In this document: positions 46,873 through 54,334 of the stretch, one piece after another
Layout: every line of letters begins with the position of its first letter
Numbering within the stretch: the stretch's first letter is position 1
Assembly: GCA_902471875.1 (NCBI GenBank)
Contig: CABRLN010000008.1
Coordinates: forward strand, 14,198 to 78,197
Length of the DNA: 64,000 bases
Reading direction: 5' to 3'
Source of the DNA: an uncultured Clostridium sp.
GTDB taxonomy: Bacteria > Bacillota > Clostridia > Oscillospirales > Acutalibacteraceae
Notes under the pieces: generated by a model
Seen by the model: the letters and a program-made list of their open reading frames with translations, nothing else
Database searches by the model: none
Told to the model about the DNA's origin: nothing
Translations under genes and position numbers: made by a program

Positions 46873-47385
46873 TCACCCCTTTTTTACAATATAGAACACT
46901 ATGCCAACAATGGCGGCAACACCAATAAACACAATACTTGCAGCAGTAAAACCAATATTAGAAAATACATAACACACACAAAGCGGCAGCAGTACGGTTT
47001 TTAAAATAGAAAGGTCTTTTTTGTGCTGAAAAAGATTAAGCTCTGTTACTGTAACAGTTCCCAATAATATAATGTTAAATATTGGTAAGCAACTGTAAGA
47101 TAATATTATAGAAATAACAATTGTGACTACTGCTATTGCTGTCAAAACCCCTTTTGAAAACAGCACTTTATTATTGGTGACGTCATTGTTATAATCATAT
47201 ATATCATCTATAGTACGCATTAATATGCTGTCAAGTATTATAACAAAAAATAAGTTTGAAAAATAATTTGAAAATATGTCTTGTACCTGTACAGCAACAC
47301 AGCAAAAGGCAAGTGTGTACAAAACAACAGCGTAAAATATGGTGGTAACATACCTTTTAAAAAACAAATTACATTTTACCACCAC
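46873..47385 (-). CDS. Short UbiA-like membrane protein
   Basis: 170 residues with about five hydrophobic helices. The loop after the second helix (RTIDDIYDYNNDVTNNK) matches the first Asp-rich prenyl-diphosphate site of UbiA prenyltransferases, including the following SKG. UbiA proteins are about 290 residues with a second Asp motif, which is missing, so this is half-size or highly diverged. It may bind a polyprenyl or other lipid diphosphate. Start is a GTG in the ribosome-site-like GGTGGTGG overlapping the upstream stop by about 10 nt; exact start uncertain. The call is tentative; a different membrane family is possible. Confidence 0.55.
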   Translation of the reverse strand: MVVKCNLFFKRYVTTIFYAVVLYTLAFCCVAVQVQDIFSNYFSNLFFVIILDSILMRTIDDIYDYNNDVTNNKVLFSKGVLTAIAVVTIVISIILSYSCLPIFNIILLGTVTVTELNLFQHKKDLSILKTVLLPLCVCYVFSNIGFTAASIVFIGVAAIVGIVFYIVKKG

Positions 47386-48446
47386 CTTTTACCGTACACT
47401 TTCGCTTTAAAAAGCAGTAGATTTTTATTTATATCAACATATTTACACATATTTTCAAATTCTTTTTTCGGGTAAGGAATGTTTTTTTCCTGCGCCAGTT
47501 GTAACGCTTCTTTTCGGCTTATTGTACCTTCACGAACCATAACAGACAATTCAGGTAAAATATGCAGCCGTCTGGCAGTGGTGTTTTTTATAAATTCAGC
47601 GGCATTGTGTATATTACAATCAAAATGCTCTTTGTCATTTTCTGCCTTCCAAAAAGTTTCTTTTTCAAGAAAATCTATAATTTCCTGCTTGTTGTATGGA
47701 TGGTACAAAAAATAAGCTATAAAATCTCGGTAGCCGCATTTTTCTGCATCTGCTAACAATTCATCTTTAATTTTTTGTGAAAGCAAAGGGTCGATATATT
47801 TATCTATCTTTGACAGTACATTATGGTACACTGCCTTAAAGTCAATTGTGTCAACATCCTGCAAACCCATTTTTACAAATGGCTTAAAGGTGTCTTCTGC
47901 ATTTTCGTCATACATTCTAAACATTTGCGGACGGCTTCGTCCGTGCATACCAACTGCCGCATCTACCTTAGTGGTTATATTAATCATGACAGCATAACCC
48001 AAATATGAGCATGCAATACAAGGAGAAAGAAAATGCTTTAGAGTATAACGATACATTTCTTTCAACAGGTTTTCCTTACAAGTAATATAGTCATGGTCAA
48101 CACCAAGTATGGTAACCAGCTTATTAATTTTAGTTTTAGCTTCATCTGACATAAATCCATTATCTAAAGTATAGGTATATACATTTAGATTATATTTTTT
48201 AACCAACTCATAAAGCACAAAGGTAGAGTCTTTGCCACCACTTATACCCAAGGCAACATCATAACGGTGCTTGCCTTTTTCTTTTGTAATTCGCTTAACA
48301 AAGTTTTGTTCCAACACCTCATAGCTTGTGATTTGCCGCTTTATCTTCTTGTAGCTGTTACAGAAGTTGCACACTCCGTTTTTATCGAATGAAATATTTT
48401 TTACTGTGCTGTCATTGACACAGATCTTACAGCGTATAATCTTCAT
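47376..48446 (-). CDS. PP-loop ATPase of the N-acetyl sugar amidotransferase (WbpG) family
   Basis: 356 residues. N-terminal zinc-type cysteines CKIC (near 5) and CNFC (near 27) surround FDKNGVCNFC, a WbpG-family signature. The PP-loop GISGGKDST (about 67-75) binds ATP, and a later SPCIACSYLGY segment carries two further Cys. WbpG enzymes convert an acetamido to an acetamidino group using ammonia from HisH/HisF-like partners, which are absent here, so ammonia or sulfur may come from elsewhere, or the reaction may differ. ATG abuts the HAD-GNAT stop (TAAATG); GAGAGG precedes it. Confidence 0.83.
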   Translation of the reverse strand: MKIIRCKICVNDSTVKNISFDKNGVCNFCNSYKKIKRQITSYEVLEQNFVKRITKEKGKHRYDVALGISGGKDSTFVLYELVKKYNLNVYTYTLDNGFMSDEAKTKINKLVTILGVDHDYITCKENLLKEMYRYTLKHFLSPCIACSYLGYAVMINITTKVDAAVGMHGRSRPQMFRMYDENAEDTFKPFVKMGLQDVDTIDFKAVYHNVLSKIDKYIDPLLSQKIKDELLADAEKCGYRDFIAYFLYHPYNKQEIIDFLEKETFWKAENDKEHFDCNIHNAAEFIKNTTARRLHILPELSVMVREGTISRKEALQLAQEKNIPYPKKEFENMCKYVDINKNLLLFKAKVYGKRWW

Positions 48447-49937
48447 TTAAACCTCTCTTTCAAAAATCCAGTAATGCTTTTGCTTTAATATACTGTTTTT
48501 ATAAATTCTTGGTAATATACGTTTTTCATCATTTTGGAAATGGAGAACAACATGATTATATCCTTTTTTATGCATACATTCATAGGAAGCACAGGTTAGC
48601 TTACCAATAAGTGCACCATTTTGATAGTCTTTTTTTATTCCCACGGTTTTTGACACATACATATTATTAAATTTGTCATCATAGCACAGTGAAAAAGCAA
48701 CGGGCATACTGCGGTGGTAAATAATTACAACATCCGGATTTGGACATTTCAACCCATCAACATAAAGCTCCTTAAAATTTTCAAATGTTATTGGAACATA
48801 TAAATATGAATCAGCAAAACAATCAATACTTATTTCGTAAATATCCTTAATATGCTCAAAACACTCCTGATTGTGATAAGTACACACACTATAACTGCTG
48901 TCGAGTTTAAGTTTTTTCAACCTTTCCCACAATGAATAATCCAACGAAGAAATTTTAGAGCTATATTCACACTTTTTTGTGAAACCCTTTTCCAATAAAA
49001 AATCTACCTGTTCTCTGGAATTGTCAATATCAGGCAATAGCTTTAAATCAAAGCAATCTACGGCTAAACGATATTTAAACCATGTACAGCAATCAACAGG
49101 ACCAACAATACTTTTAATATTGTTAGCTTTTAAATATTTATCTAAAGCTTCCATTAACTTGTTATTGTTTTCACTTATAGAAGAATATCTCCAAAAACCA
49201 AATATATAATCTGCACCGTTTTGCTGTTTATTTTTCATTATTGTCAGCTGTGCATCGTTGTAATTGAGCATTTTATAAAAATAACAACCTCTTAAAATTT
49301 TATCTCGTCTTTTTACAAAATCGACTACATCAATCAACTCTGATAGCCCTGTAATCTTATAATTGTAGTTTTGGGCTGTTCTGTATCCGCTATCGATAAA
49401 TGCAAAATCAATATTATTGCTGCTGCAAGCCTCATAGTCAATATGCGAGTCACCTACCATAAGGCACTTTTTTATGCTGTAGTCATTAATAATACCAGCA
49501 ATATTTGTTTTCTTTGAGGTAATTGGTGTCAAATAACGATAATCTTTAAAAATTGAATTATCATTTAATTTTTTCAAAAACACCTGTATGTATTCCTTTG
49601 GGCAATTACTTACAATAAACAGCTTAATATCATTTTTCAGTTTATTAAGTGTTTTAACAACACTTTCTTTAATAGTAGATGGATTCGCCAACAGATATTC
49701 ACATGAGTATTGTAAGCATTCCGCCATTATCTGCGGTATGTTAAAATAGTCGCCGAAAATCTGCTTACCTACAATATCAAGTGTTAATCCCATTGTGCCT
49801 TGCACTTCTTCGTCAGTTTTTATGTCAGTTATTTCCGGATGATTTTTAAGCACTTGATGATAAGCATACAAATATGAATCCTTTGTGTCCCACAAAGTAC
49901 CATCCAAATCAAAAATAATTGCGTCATATCCAAGCAT
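48447..49937 (-). CDS. HAD phosphatase fused to a GNAT-like domain
   Basis: 496 residues. Residues 1-210 form a HAD hydrolase with cap (FDLDGTLWDT; FIVSNCPKEY; KKCLMVGDSHIDYEA), resembling phosphoglycolate/beta-phosphoglucomutase-type enzymes. Residues about 225-496 resemble a GNAT-like fold, possibly duplicated (IVGPVDCCTWFKYRLA; LLEKGFTKKCEYSS; MYVSKTVGIKKDYQNGALIG). HAD-GNAT order recalls FkbH, but the HAD here has the C1-capped style and lacks the FkbH LDLDNTLWGG motif. It could dephosphorylate and acetylate, or one half may be structural. First gene of the six-gene unit. Start follows GAAAGG. Confidence 0.78.
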   Translation of the reverse strand: MLGYDAIIFDLDGTLWDTKDSYLYAYHQVLKNHPEITDIKTDEEVQGTMGLTLDIVGKQIFGDYFNIPQIMAECLQYSCEYLLANPSTIKESVVKTLNKLKNDIKLFIVSNCPKEYIQVFLKKLNDNSIFKDYRYLTPITSKKTNIAGIINDYSIKKCLMVGDSHIDYEACSSNNIDFAFIDSGYRTAQNYNYKITGLSELIDVVDFVKRRDKILRGCYFYKMLNYNDAQLTIMKNKQQNGADYIFGFWRYSSISENNNKLMEALDKYLKANNIKSIVGPVDCCTWFKYRLAVDCFDLKLLPDIDNSREQVDFLLEKGFTKKCEYSSKISSLDYSLWERLKKLKLDSSYSVCTYHNQECFEHIKDIYEISIDCFADSYLYVPITFENFKELYVDGLKCPNPDVVIIYHRSMPVAFSLCYDDKFNNMYVSKTVGIKKDYQNGALIGKLTCASYECMHKKGYNHVVLHFQNDEKRILPRIYKNSILKQKHYWIFEREV

Positions 49938-50251
49938 ATATATATACCTTTCTAAATTACTTTATATTAAATTAATATATGTTAAGCTGTATTTAGCTTA
50001 AATTTTAATTAGCAGTATTAGTACAGCTATTATTAAATATTGCGATAATTACGGATTTACCTTTTTATATAAAAATATTATTATACTAAAACTTAGCTAG
50101 TACATTTTAAAAAGAATACACTTATACTAAACTAGGTTTAAAAGTTTCTAACTCAAGATGCACATTACCAAATAAAACAAAATTATAATTTAGTAATAAT
50201 TGTTTACGTTGAATTACAATTCTTAATATCTTTTCCAAATTATTACAAAAA
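49938..50251 (-). promoter_or_regulatory. Upstream region of the six-gene unit with paired repeats
   Basis: TTATACTAAAACT (50081-50093) and TTATACTAAACT (50122-50133) on the plus strand are near-identical and 41 nt apart, about four helical turns; on the minus strand the second overlaps a TATAAT. The matching -35 (AAAATG) is poor, as expected for an activator-dependent promoter. A TTAAGCT / AGCTTAA hairpin (49982-50001) lies in the putative leader. Assignment as response-regulator sites is inference. Confidence 0.4.
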
Positions 50252-50875
50252 CTATATATAATCATTCTTTACAGCAAATACAGCCAACTGTGTGCGGTCC
50301 TTTAAATTTAATTTTACAAGCAAAGCTGATACAAGATTTCTTACAGTACCGGCTGAAAGAAACATTTTTTCCGCAATTTCTTTATTACTTAGCCCGTCGG
50401 CAATCAACACCAACAACTCTTTTTCTCTCTCTGTAATATCTATATTTCTGCTTCGATTACCAGTTATTAATCGATTTTTCACATTGTCAAAAACATCTGC
50501 ACCCAAAACCTTAATTCCAGACACTGTACTTTTTATAGCCGCCGCCAGCTTGCTTTCATCTACATTTTTAAGTATATATCCGTCTGCACCACTTGCCAAA
50601 GCCTTGCCAACAGTTTGCTTGTCGTCAAAAGTAGTAAGCACAAGCACCTTAATGTTGGGAAAATCCTGCTTAATTTTCTGTGTTGCAAGCGCACCATCGC
50701 AATTTGGCATTTGCATATCCATTAAAATAATATCTGGCAACAATTTATTACAAAGACTATACGCCTCATTACCATCTTTAGCAAGGCCGCAAACTGTTAA
50801 TTCGCTGTCCTGTTCAATTATGGTCTTTAATCCATTTCGTACAATTTCTACATCATCAGCAATTACTATTTTCAT
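50252..50875 (-). CDS. NarL/LuxR-family response regulator
   Basis: 207 residues. The receiver domain (MKIVIADDVEIVRNGLKTII; phosphoacceptor Asp in DIILMDMQMPNCDG near residue 52; Thr in LVLTTF; Lys in YILKNVDES) is followed by a LuxR HTH (ITEREKELLVLIADGLSNKE, then TVRNLVSALLVKL). Overlaps the kinase gene by about 20 nt, so it is cotranslated. Target is likely the neighbouring six-gene unit, 314 nt downstream. Confidence 0.93.
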   Translation of the reverse strand: MKIVIADDVEIVRNGLKTIIEQDSELTVCGLAKDGNEAYSLCNKLLPDIILMDMQMPNCDGALATQKIKQDFPNIKVLVLTTFDDKQTVGKALASGADGYILKNVDESKLAAAIKSTVSGIKVLGADVFDNVKNRLITGNRSRNIDITEREKELLVLIADGLSNKEIAEKMFLSAGTVRNLVSALLVKLNLKDRTQLAVFAVKNDYI

Positions 50876-52568
50876 AACAGCAAGCCTCCTCTAACGGTAT
50901 ATTTGCCTTTACAGTGAAGCCGTTATTTGGCAATGAATTAAATTCTATCTGGCCACTCAAATTTAATACTTTATTCTGCATTCCTAATAAACCATGACCC
51001 TTGTAAATATCCTTACAACCTTTGCCATTATCAAGAATATACAGCCTTATATTTTGACTATTAAATTTAATTATTATATTAATTTTGTCTGCTTCACCAT
51101 GATTCAGAGAATTGGTAATTGATTCCCTAACTATACTGTACACTGTGTCACCTGCAAAATTATGTATAATCTCCTCACTGCCAATAATTGACAATTCTAC
51201 TCTATTTTTAATTATCTCGCTGCTTTCAATAAGCTTTTTAATTCTGCCGACAATACTAATATCCAAACTATCCTTCATATCAGACACACATTCACGCACA
51301 CTTTCAAGCAGGTTTTGTGATAAATACAAAGCCTCTTCTACCTCGCGGCTTTGCTTTTGTTCTTTAATAGTGGTAATTTTTAAAAGTGTCATAATAGACA
51401 CAAGATTGTGCCCCAACGAATCATGAAGTTCTTGAGCTATTCTTATTCTTTCTTTTTCAACTGCAAGGGCACCTTCCATATAATTCATTTTTTTCAACTT
51501 ACTGTTCGCTTTCTGAAGTTGACTATTTTTATCAGAAAGCGTCTTTGTAAAACTATAATATTCTGTCATATCAGCAAAAATATAAACCTGTGCAATCCTC
51601 TTGTTTTTGTTGTTTACAATCAGCTTTTTTACGTTAAAAAATCTATTATCATTAAGTTTAATTAAAGTAACGATATTCTCCTGTTTGTTATGATACATTG
51701 ACGTAAAGTTACTTTTACTACTTTTTGAAACCTGTGTAAGGAGCTTATTAAATAAAATGTCAGCACTTATACCAACCTCGCTGTTTAAAAGTGGAAATGC
51801 ACTTTTACATGAGTGATTTAGATGAGTAAGTCTGTTGTTTTGGTCTATAATCATCACAGCCTCGCTCATTGAACTTAAAAGCTGTTCCACAGCCAATGGA
51901 TTTATAGAAATAAATTCATATTTGTAAACTGCTATAAATACAAGTATAGAAGTTAAAGAAAAGGAGATTGGAGTAAAATCGTAACCAATTTTAAGAACAT
52001 CGGTTACTGACAAAATATTCATAATAAGCGGAACTATAGCTGCAAATGAAATTAAAAAAATCTGTTTTTTCTTTTGGTTAAATTCTTTGATATTACTTTT
52101 TATTGTAATACCAAGACTTAAAATAAGCACACAATACGTAAGTGCTGCCGTAGCGTAAAAGCCAAATCCACCTACAACATTGCTAACACTGAACCTTGTA
52201 AAAAATAAACCAAAAATCGGGTTGGTTATTTCAAGACAATATAATATTAATGATGGTAAAAATATTAAGCTTTTAAATATTTTACTTTCTGTTAGTCTTG
52301 ATTTTGCATAATAAAGTGAAAAAAGTAAGAATGCCGGTGCAATGGCACATACTGAAATATAACCGATGTTGTTTATAATTACTTTTTCAGATAAACTGCT
52401 GCTGAACATGTCAAGCATATGACATATTATCCAATTAATTACTAATATCTCACAAATACAGAAACTTTGTGCCATTTTGTTGTTTTTAGTATATTGAAAA
52501 ATTCCAACCAAGCTTATTGTCATAAGTATTAAAGACAATACATTTAAAAACAATAAAGATATAGACAT
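50856..52568 (-). CDS. 7TM-PAS histidine kinase of the HisKA_3 class
   Basis: 570 residues from the ATG at 52568 (MSISLLFLNVL), preceded by GAGGTG; an in-frame TTG at 52586 is rejected. Seven N-terminal helices (about 1-220) resemble the 7TM histidine-kinase sensor region, then a PAS domain (MSEAVMIIDQNNRLTHLNHS), a coiled coil, HisKA_3 with the phosphorylated His in RIAQELHDSLGHNLVS, and an ATPase domain (SITNSLNHGEADKI; LDNGKGC; GHGLLGMQNKV). The signal is unknown, probably a membrane-embedded or lipophilic ligand. Partner of the response regulator it overlaps. Confidence 0.92.
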   Translation of the reverse strand: MSISLLFLNVLSLILMTISLVGIFQYTKNNKMAQSFCICEILVINWIICHMLDMFSSSLSEKVIINNIGYISVCAIAPAFLLFSLYYAKSRLTESKIFKSLIFLPSLILYCLEITNPIFGLFFTRFSVSNVVGGFGFYATAALTYCVLILSLGITIKSNIKEFNQKKKQIFLISFAAIVPLIMNILSVTDVLKIGYDFTPISFSLTSILVFIAVYKYEFISINPLAVEQLLSSMSEAVMIIDQNNRLTHLNHSCKSAFPLLNSEVGISADILFNKLLTQVSKSSKSNFTSMYHNKQENIVTLIKLNDNRFFNVKKLIVNNKNKRIAQVYIFADMTEYYSFTKTLSDKNSQLQKANSKLKKMNYMEGALAVEKERIRIAQELHDSLGHNLVSIMTLLKITTIKEQKQSREVEEALYLSQNLLESVRECVSDMKDSLDISIVGRIKKLIESSEIIKNRVELSIIGSEEIIHNFAGDTVYSIVRESITNSLNHGEADKINIIIKFNSQNIRLYILDNGKGCKDIYKGHGLLGMQNKVLNLSGQIEFNSLPNNGFTVKANIPLEEACCYENSNC

Positions 52569-52620
52569 ACTGCACCTCACACTCAATATTAATATTAACT
52601 CTGTCGTATAATTATTTTAC

Positions 52621-52657
52621 TATACTCACAAGTATATCTACAAGTGTCATATGTCAC
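52621..52657. promoter_or_regulatory. Twin palindromes upstream of the kinase gene
   Basis: TATACT-CACA-AGTATA (52621-52636, perfect) and GTGTCATATGTCAC (52644-52657, near-perfect) lie side by side in the 308-nt gap between the kinase and the deacetylase gene. They are plausible autoregulatory sites of the response regulator; TATACT is shared with the TTATACTAAA repeats upstream of the six-gene unit. The rest of the gap (52569-52877) holds no gene. Confidence 0.4.
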
Positions 52658-52877
52658 TATTTTTATATATAAACAAAATTTTACAAATATTTTTATGCCC
52701 ACTAATACTCCATTGTCTGTCGTGTTTATTAAATAGTTTATATAGATGCCTATTGCAGGCTGTACGCTAAAGAATTTATTCAAATTATAATTAGTTCACA
52801 AAATAAAGTAGTTATGCAAAGAATTAAACAACCACACCTGTCATATATATTAGTATAATGTCAGGAGGTTGAAGCAG

Positions 52878-53720
52878 GTGAAATTTTTTGTATTTACAAA
52901 GCAAAAGCTTTTTGTTTCATTCGGTGTATTAATTGCCTGTGTATTAGCGTTGGCTATTTGCAGCAGCAGCTATAATCAAGTTGCTACAGCATCTACCAGT
53001 GAACGAAAAATTCCTATTTACTGCGTAGAAGAGGACGAAAAAAAGGTCAGCATATCTTTTGATGCAGCTTGGGGTAATGAACAAACAGAAACATTGTTAA
53101 ATATTCTTGATGAAAAAAAAGTAAAATCCACATTCTTTTTGGTTGGTGCTTGGGTTGACAAATATCCTGACTCTGTAAAAGATATTGCAAAGCGTGGTCA
53201 TGATGTAGGTAATCATTCAGATACACACGCTCACTTACCACAGCTTACAGACGAGGGCATAAAAAAAGAGCTTGTTGACTGTAACGAAAAGGTTAAAAAG
53301 CTTACAGGAAAAAGCCCTGTGTTGTTCAGACCGCCGTACGGTGACTATAACAACAACGTAGTAAATGTAACCAATAGCATTAATATGTACTGTGTACAGT
53401 GGGATATTGACAGCCTTGACTGGAAGGACCCTTCTCCGCAGCAAATGGTTGAACGTATTAAAAATAATCTTAAAAACGGTAGCATTATTCTGATGCATAA
53501 TGGTGCAAAAAACACTCCCGAAGCCTTACCAATGATAATAGACGCTATTAAAGGTGAAGGTTACGACATTGTGCCAATTTCACAGCTTTTGCCAAAGGGC
53601 GAATATTACACAGACCATGAAGGCAGAATGCATCTGACAGAAAGCAAAACAGATGCTTCTACAGCCAAATCAACTGAAAAAGCAAAAGAAAAAAACACAG
53701 GCAAAAAAACAACTAATTAA
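52878..53720 (+). CDS. PdaB-like polysaccharide deacetylase
   Basis: 280 residues from a GTG nine nt after AGGAGG; the in-frame TTG directly abutting that site is rejected. An N-terminal signal anchor (FVSFGVLIACVLALAICSSS) precedes a NodB domain: SISFDAAWGNEQTETLL with the PdaB-style FDxxWG in place of FDDG, metal ligands in NHSDTHAHL, RPPYGDYN and a late ILMHNG. PdaB is required for spore cortex stability in Bacillus. The C-terminus (about 250-280) is a Lys/Thr-rich tail. Strong terminator downstream, so monocistronic. Confidence 0.87.
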   Translation: MKFFVFTKQKLFVSFGVLIACVLALAICSSSYNQVATASTSERKIPIYCVEEDEKKVSISFDAAWGNEQTETLLNILDEKKVKSTFFLVGAWVDKYPDSVKDIAKRGHDVGNHSDTHAHLPQLTDEGIKKELVDCNEKVKKLTGKSPVLFRPPYGDYNNNVVNVTNSINMYCVQWDIDSLDWKDPSPQQMVERIKNNLKNGSIILMHNGAKNTPEALPMIIDAIKGEGYDIVPISQLLPKGEYYTDHEGRMHLTESKTDASTAKSTEKAKEKNTGKKTTN

Positions 53721-53723
53721 ATC

Positions 53724-53769
53724 AAACAGGCATACAAGGTAACCTTTGCGTTACCCTGTATGCCTGTTT
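53724..53769 (+). terminator. Intrinsic terminator of the PdaB-like gene
   Basis: Long stem AAACAGGCATACA / TGTATGCCTGTTT with an inner GGTAAC / GTTACC hairpin, followed by TGTT; starts 3 nt after the stop. Confidence 0.82.
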
Positions 53770-53841
53770 TGTTGGCGATTGTGCCCATACTATACCTGTA
53801 AATTCACATACCTTATCATTTTATAGGTTAGTATGTAAAAT

Positions 53842-54312
53842 TCAGATAATCATTTCAATTTGAGGTGCAAAAGGAAATTCCTCTGCTTGCTTTTCTTTAA
53901 AATTCACTTTATAACCTGTACCATCTTTATGGAAAAAACCTTCTTCAAGCACAATTTTTACATAGCACATATTTTCGTCTTGTTCGTTATTATGTGCAAA
54001 ATACCAAGGCTCAAAGGCTTGTACCAGCTTTTCTCGAATTTTCTTGTTTTCTTCTTTTAATGGGTGAACCATATTATACGCTTTACCTTTAAATACATGA
54101 AAGGTATTGCACAGCGATATATTATGGTTTACCATTAGTTCTTTTACCTTATTTGACAAAGCATAGGTAACAACCCAAAAAGCCTGTTCGCAATAAAATG
54201 TGTCAACAACACGCTGTGCAGGCGCACCATCTTTCACTGTAGCCAATACAAAGGTATAATCTTTTCCAAACAGATCATTTAAAACGGTCAGGCTTTTATT
54301 AAAAGTGGTCAT
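53842..54312 (-). CDS. Pyridoxamine 5'-phosphate oxidase-like flavin-binding protein
   Basis: 156 residues with the split-barrel pattern of PNPOx-like proteins (FVLATVKDGAPAQRVVDTFY; FWVVTYALSNKVKELMVN; ISLCNTFHVFKGKAYNM). These proteins bind FMN or F420-type cofactors; the reaction is unknown. Ends near the deacetylase terminator; aspS ends 22 nt upstream, so it may be the last gene of the hisS-aspS unit. Confidence 0.8.
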   Translation of the reverse strand: MTTFNKSLTVLNDLFGKDYTFVLATVKDGAPAQRVVDTFYCEQAFWVVTYALSNKVKELMVNHNISLCNTFHVFKGKAYNMVHPLKEENKKIREKLVQAFEPWYFAHNNEQDENMCYVKIVLEEGFFHKDGTGYKVNFKEKQAEEFPFAPQIEMII

Positions 54313-54334
54313 TTTACGTACCCCAAAAATTATG

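Noticed and set aside
52595..52783. 62-codon minus-strand open frame between kinase and deacetylase genes
   Set aside because: No ribosome site or domain; overlaps the palindromes and promoter region.
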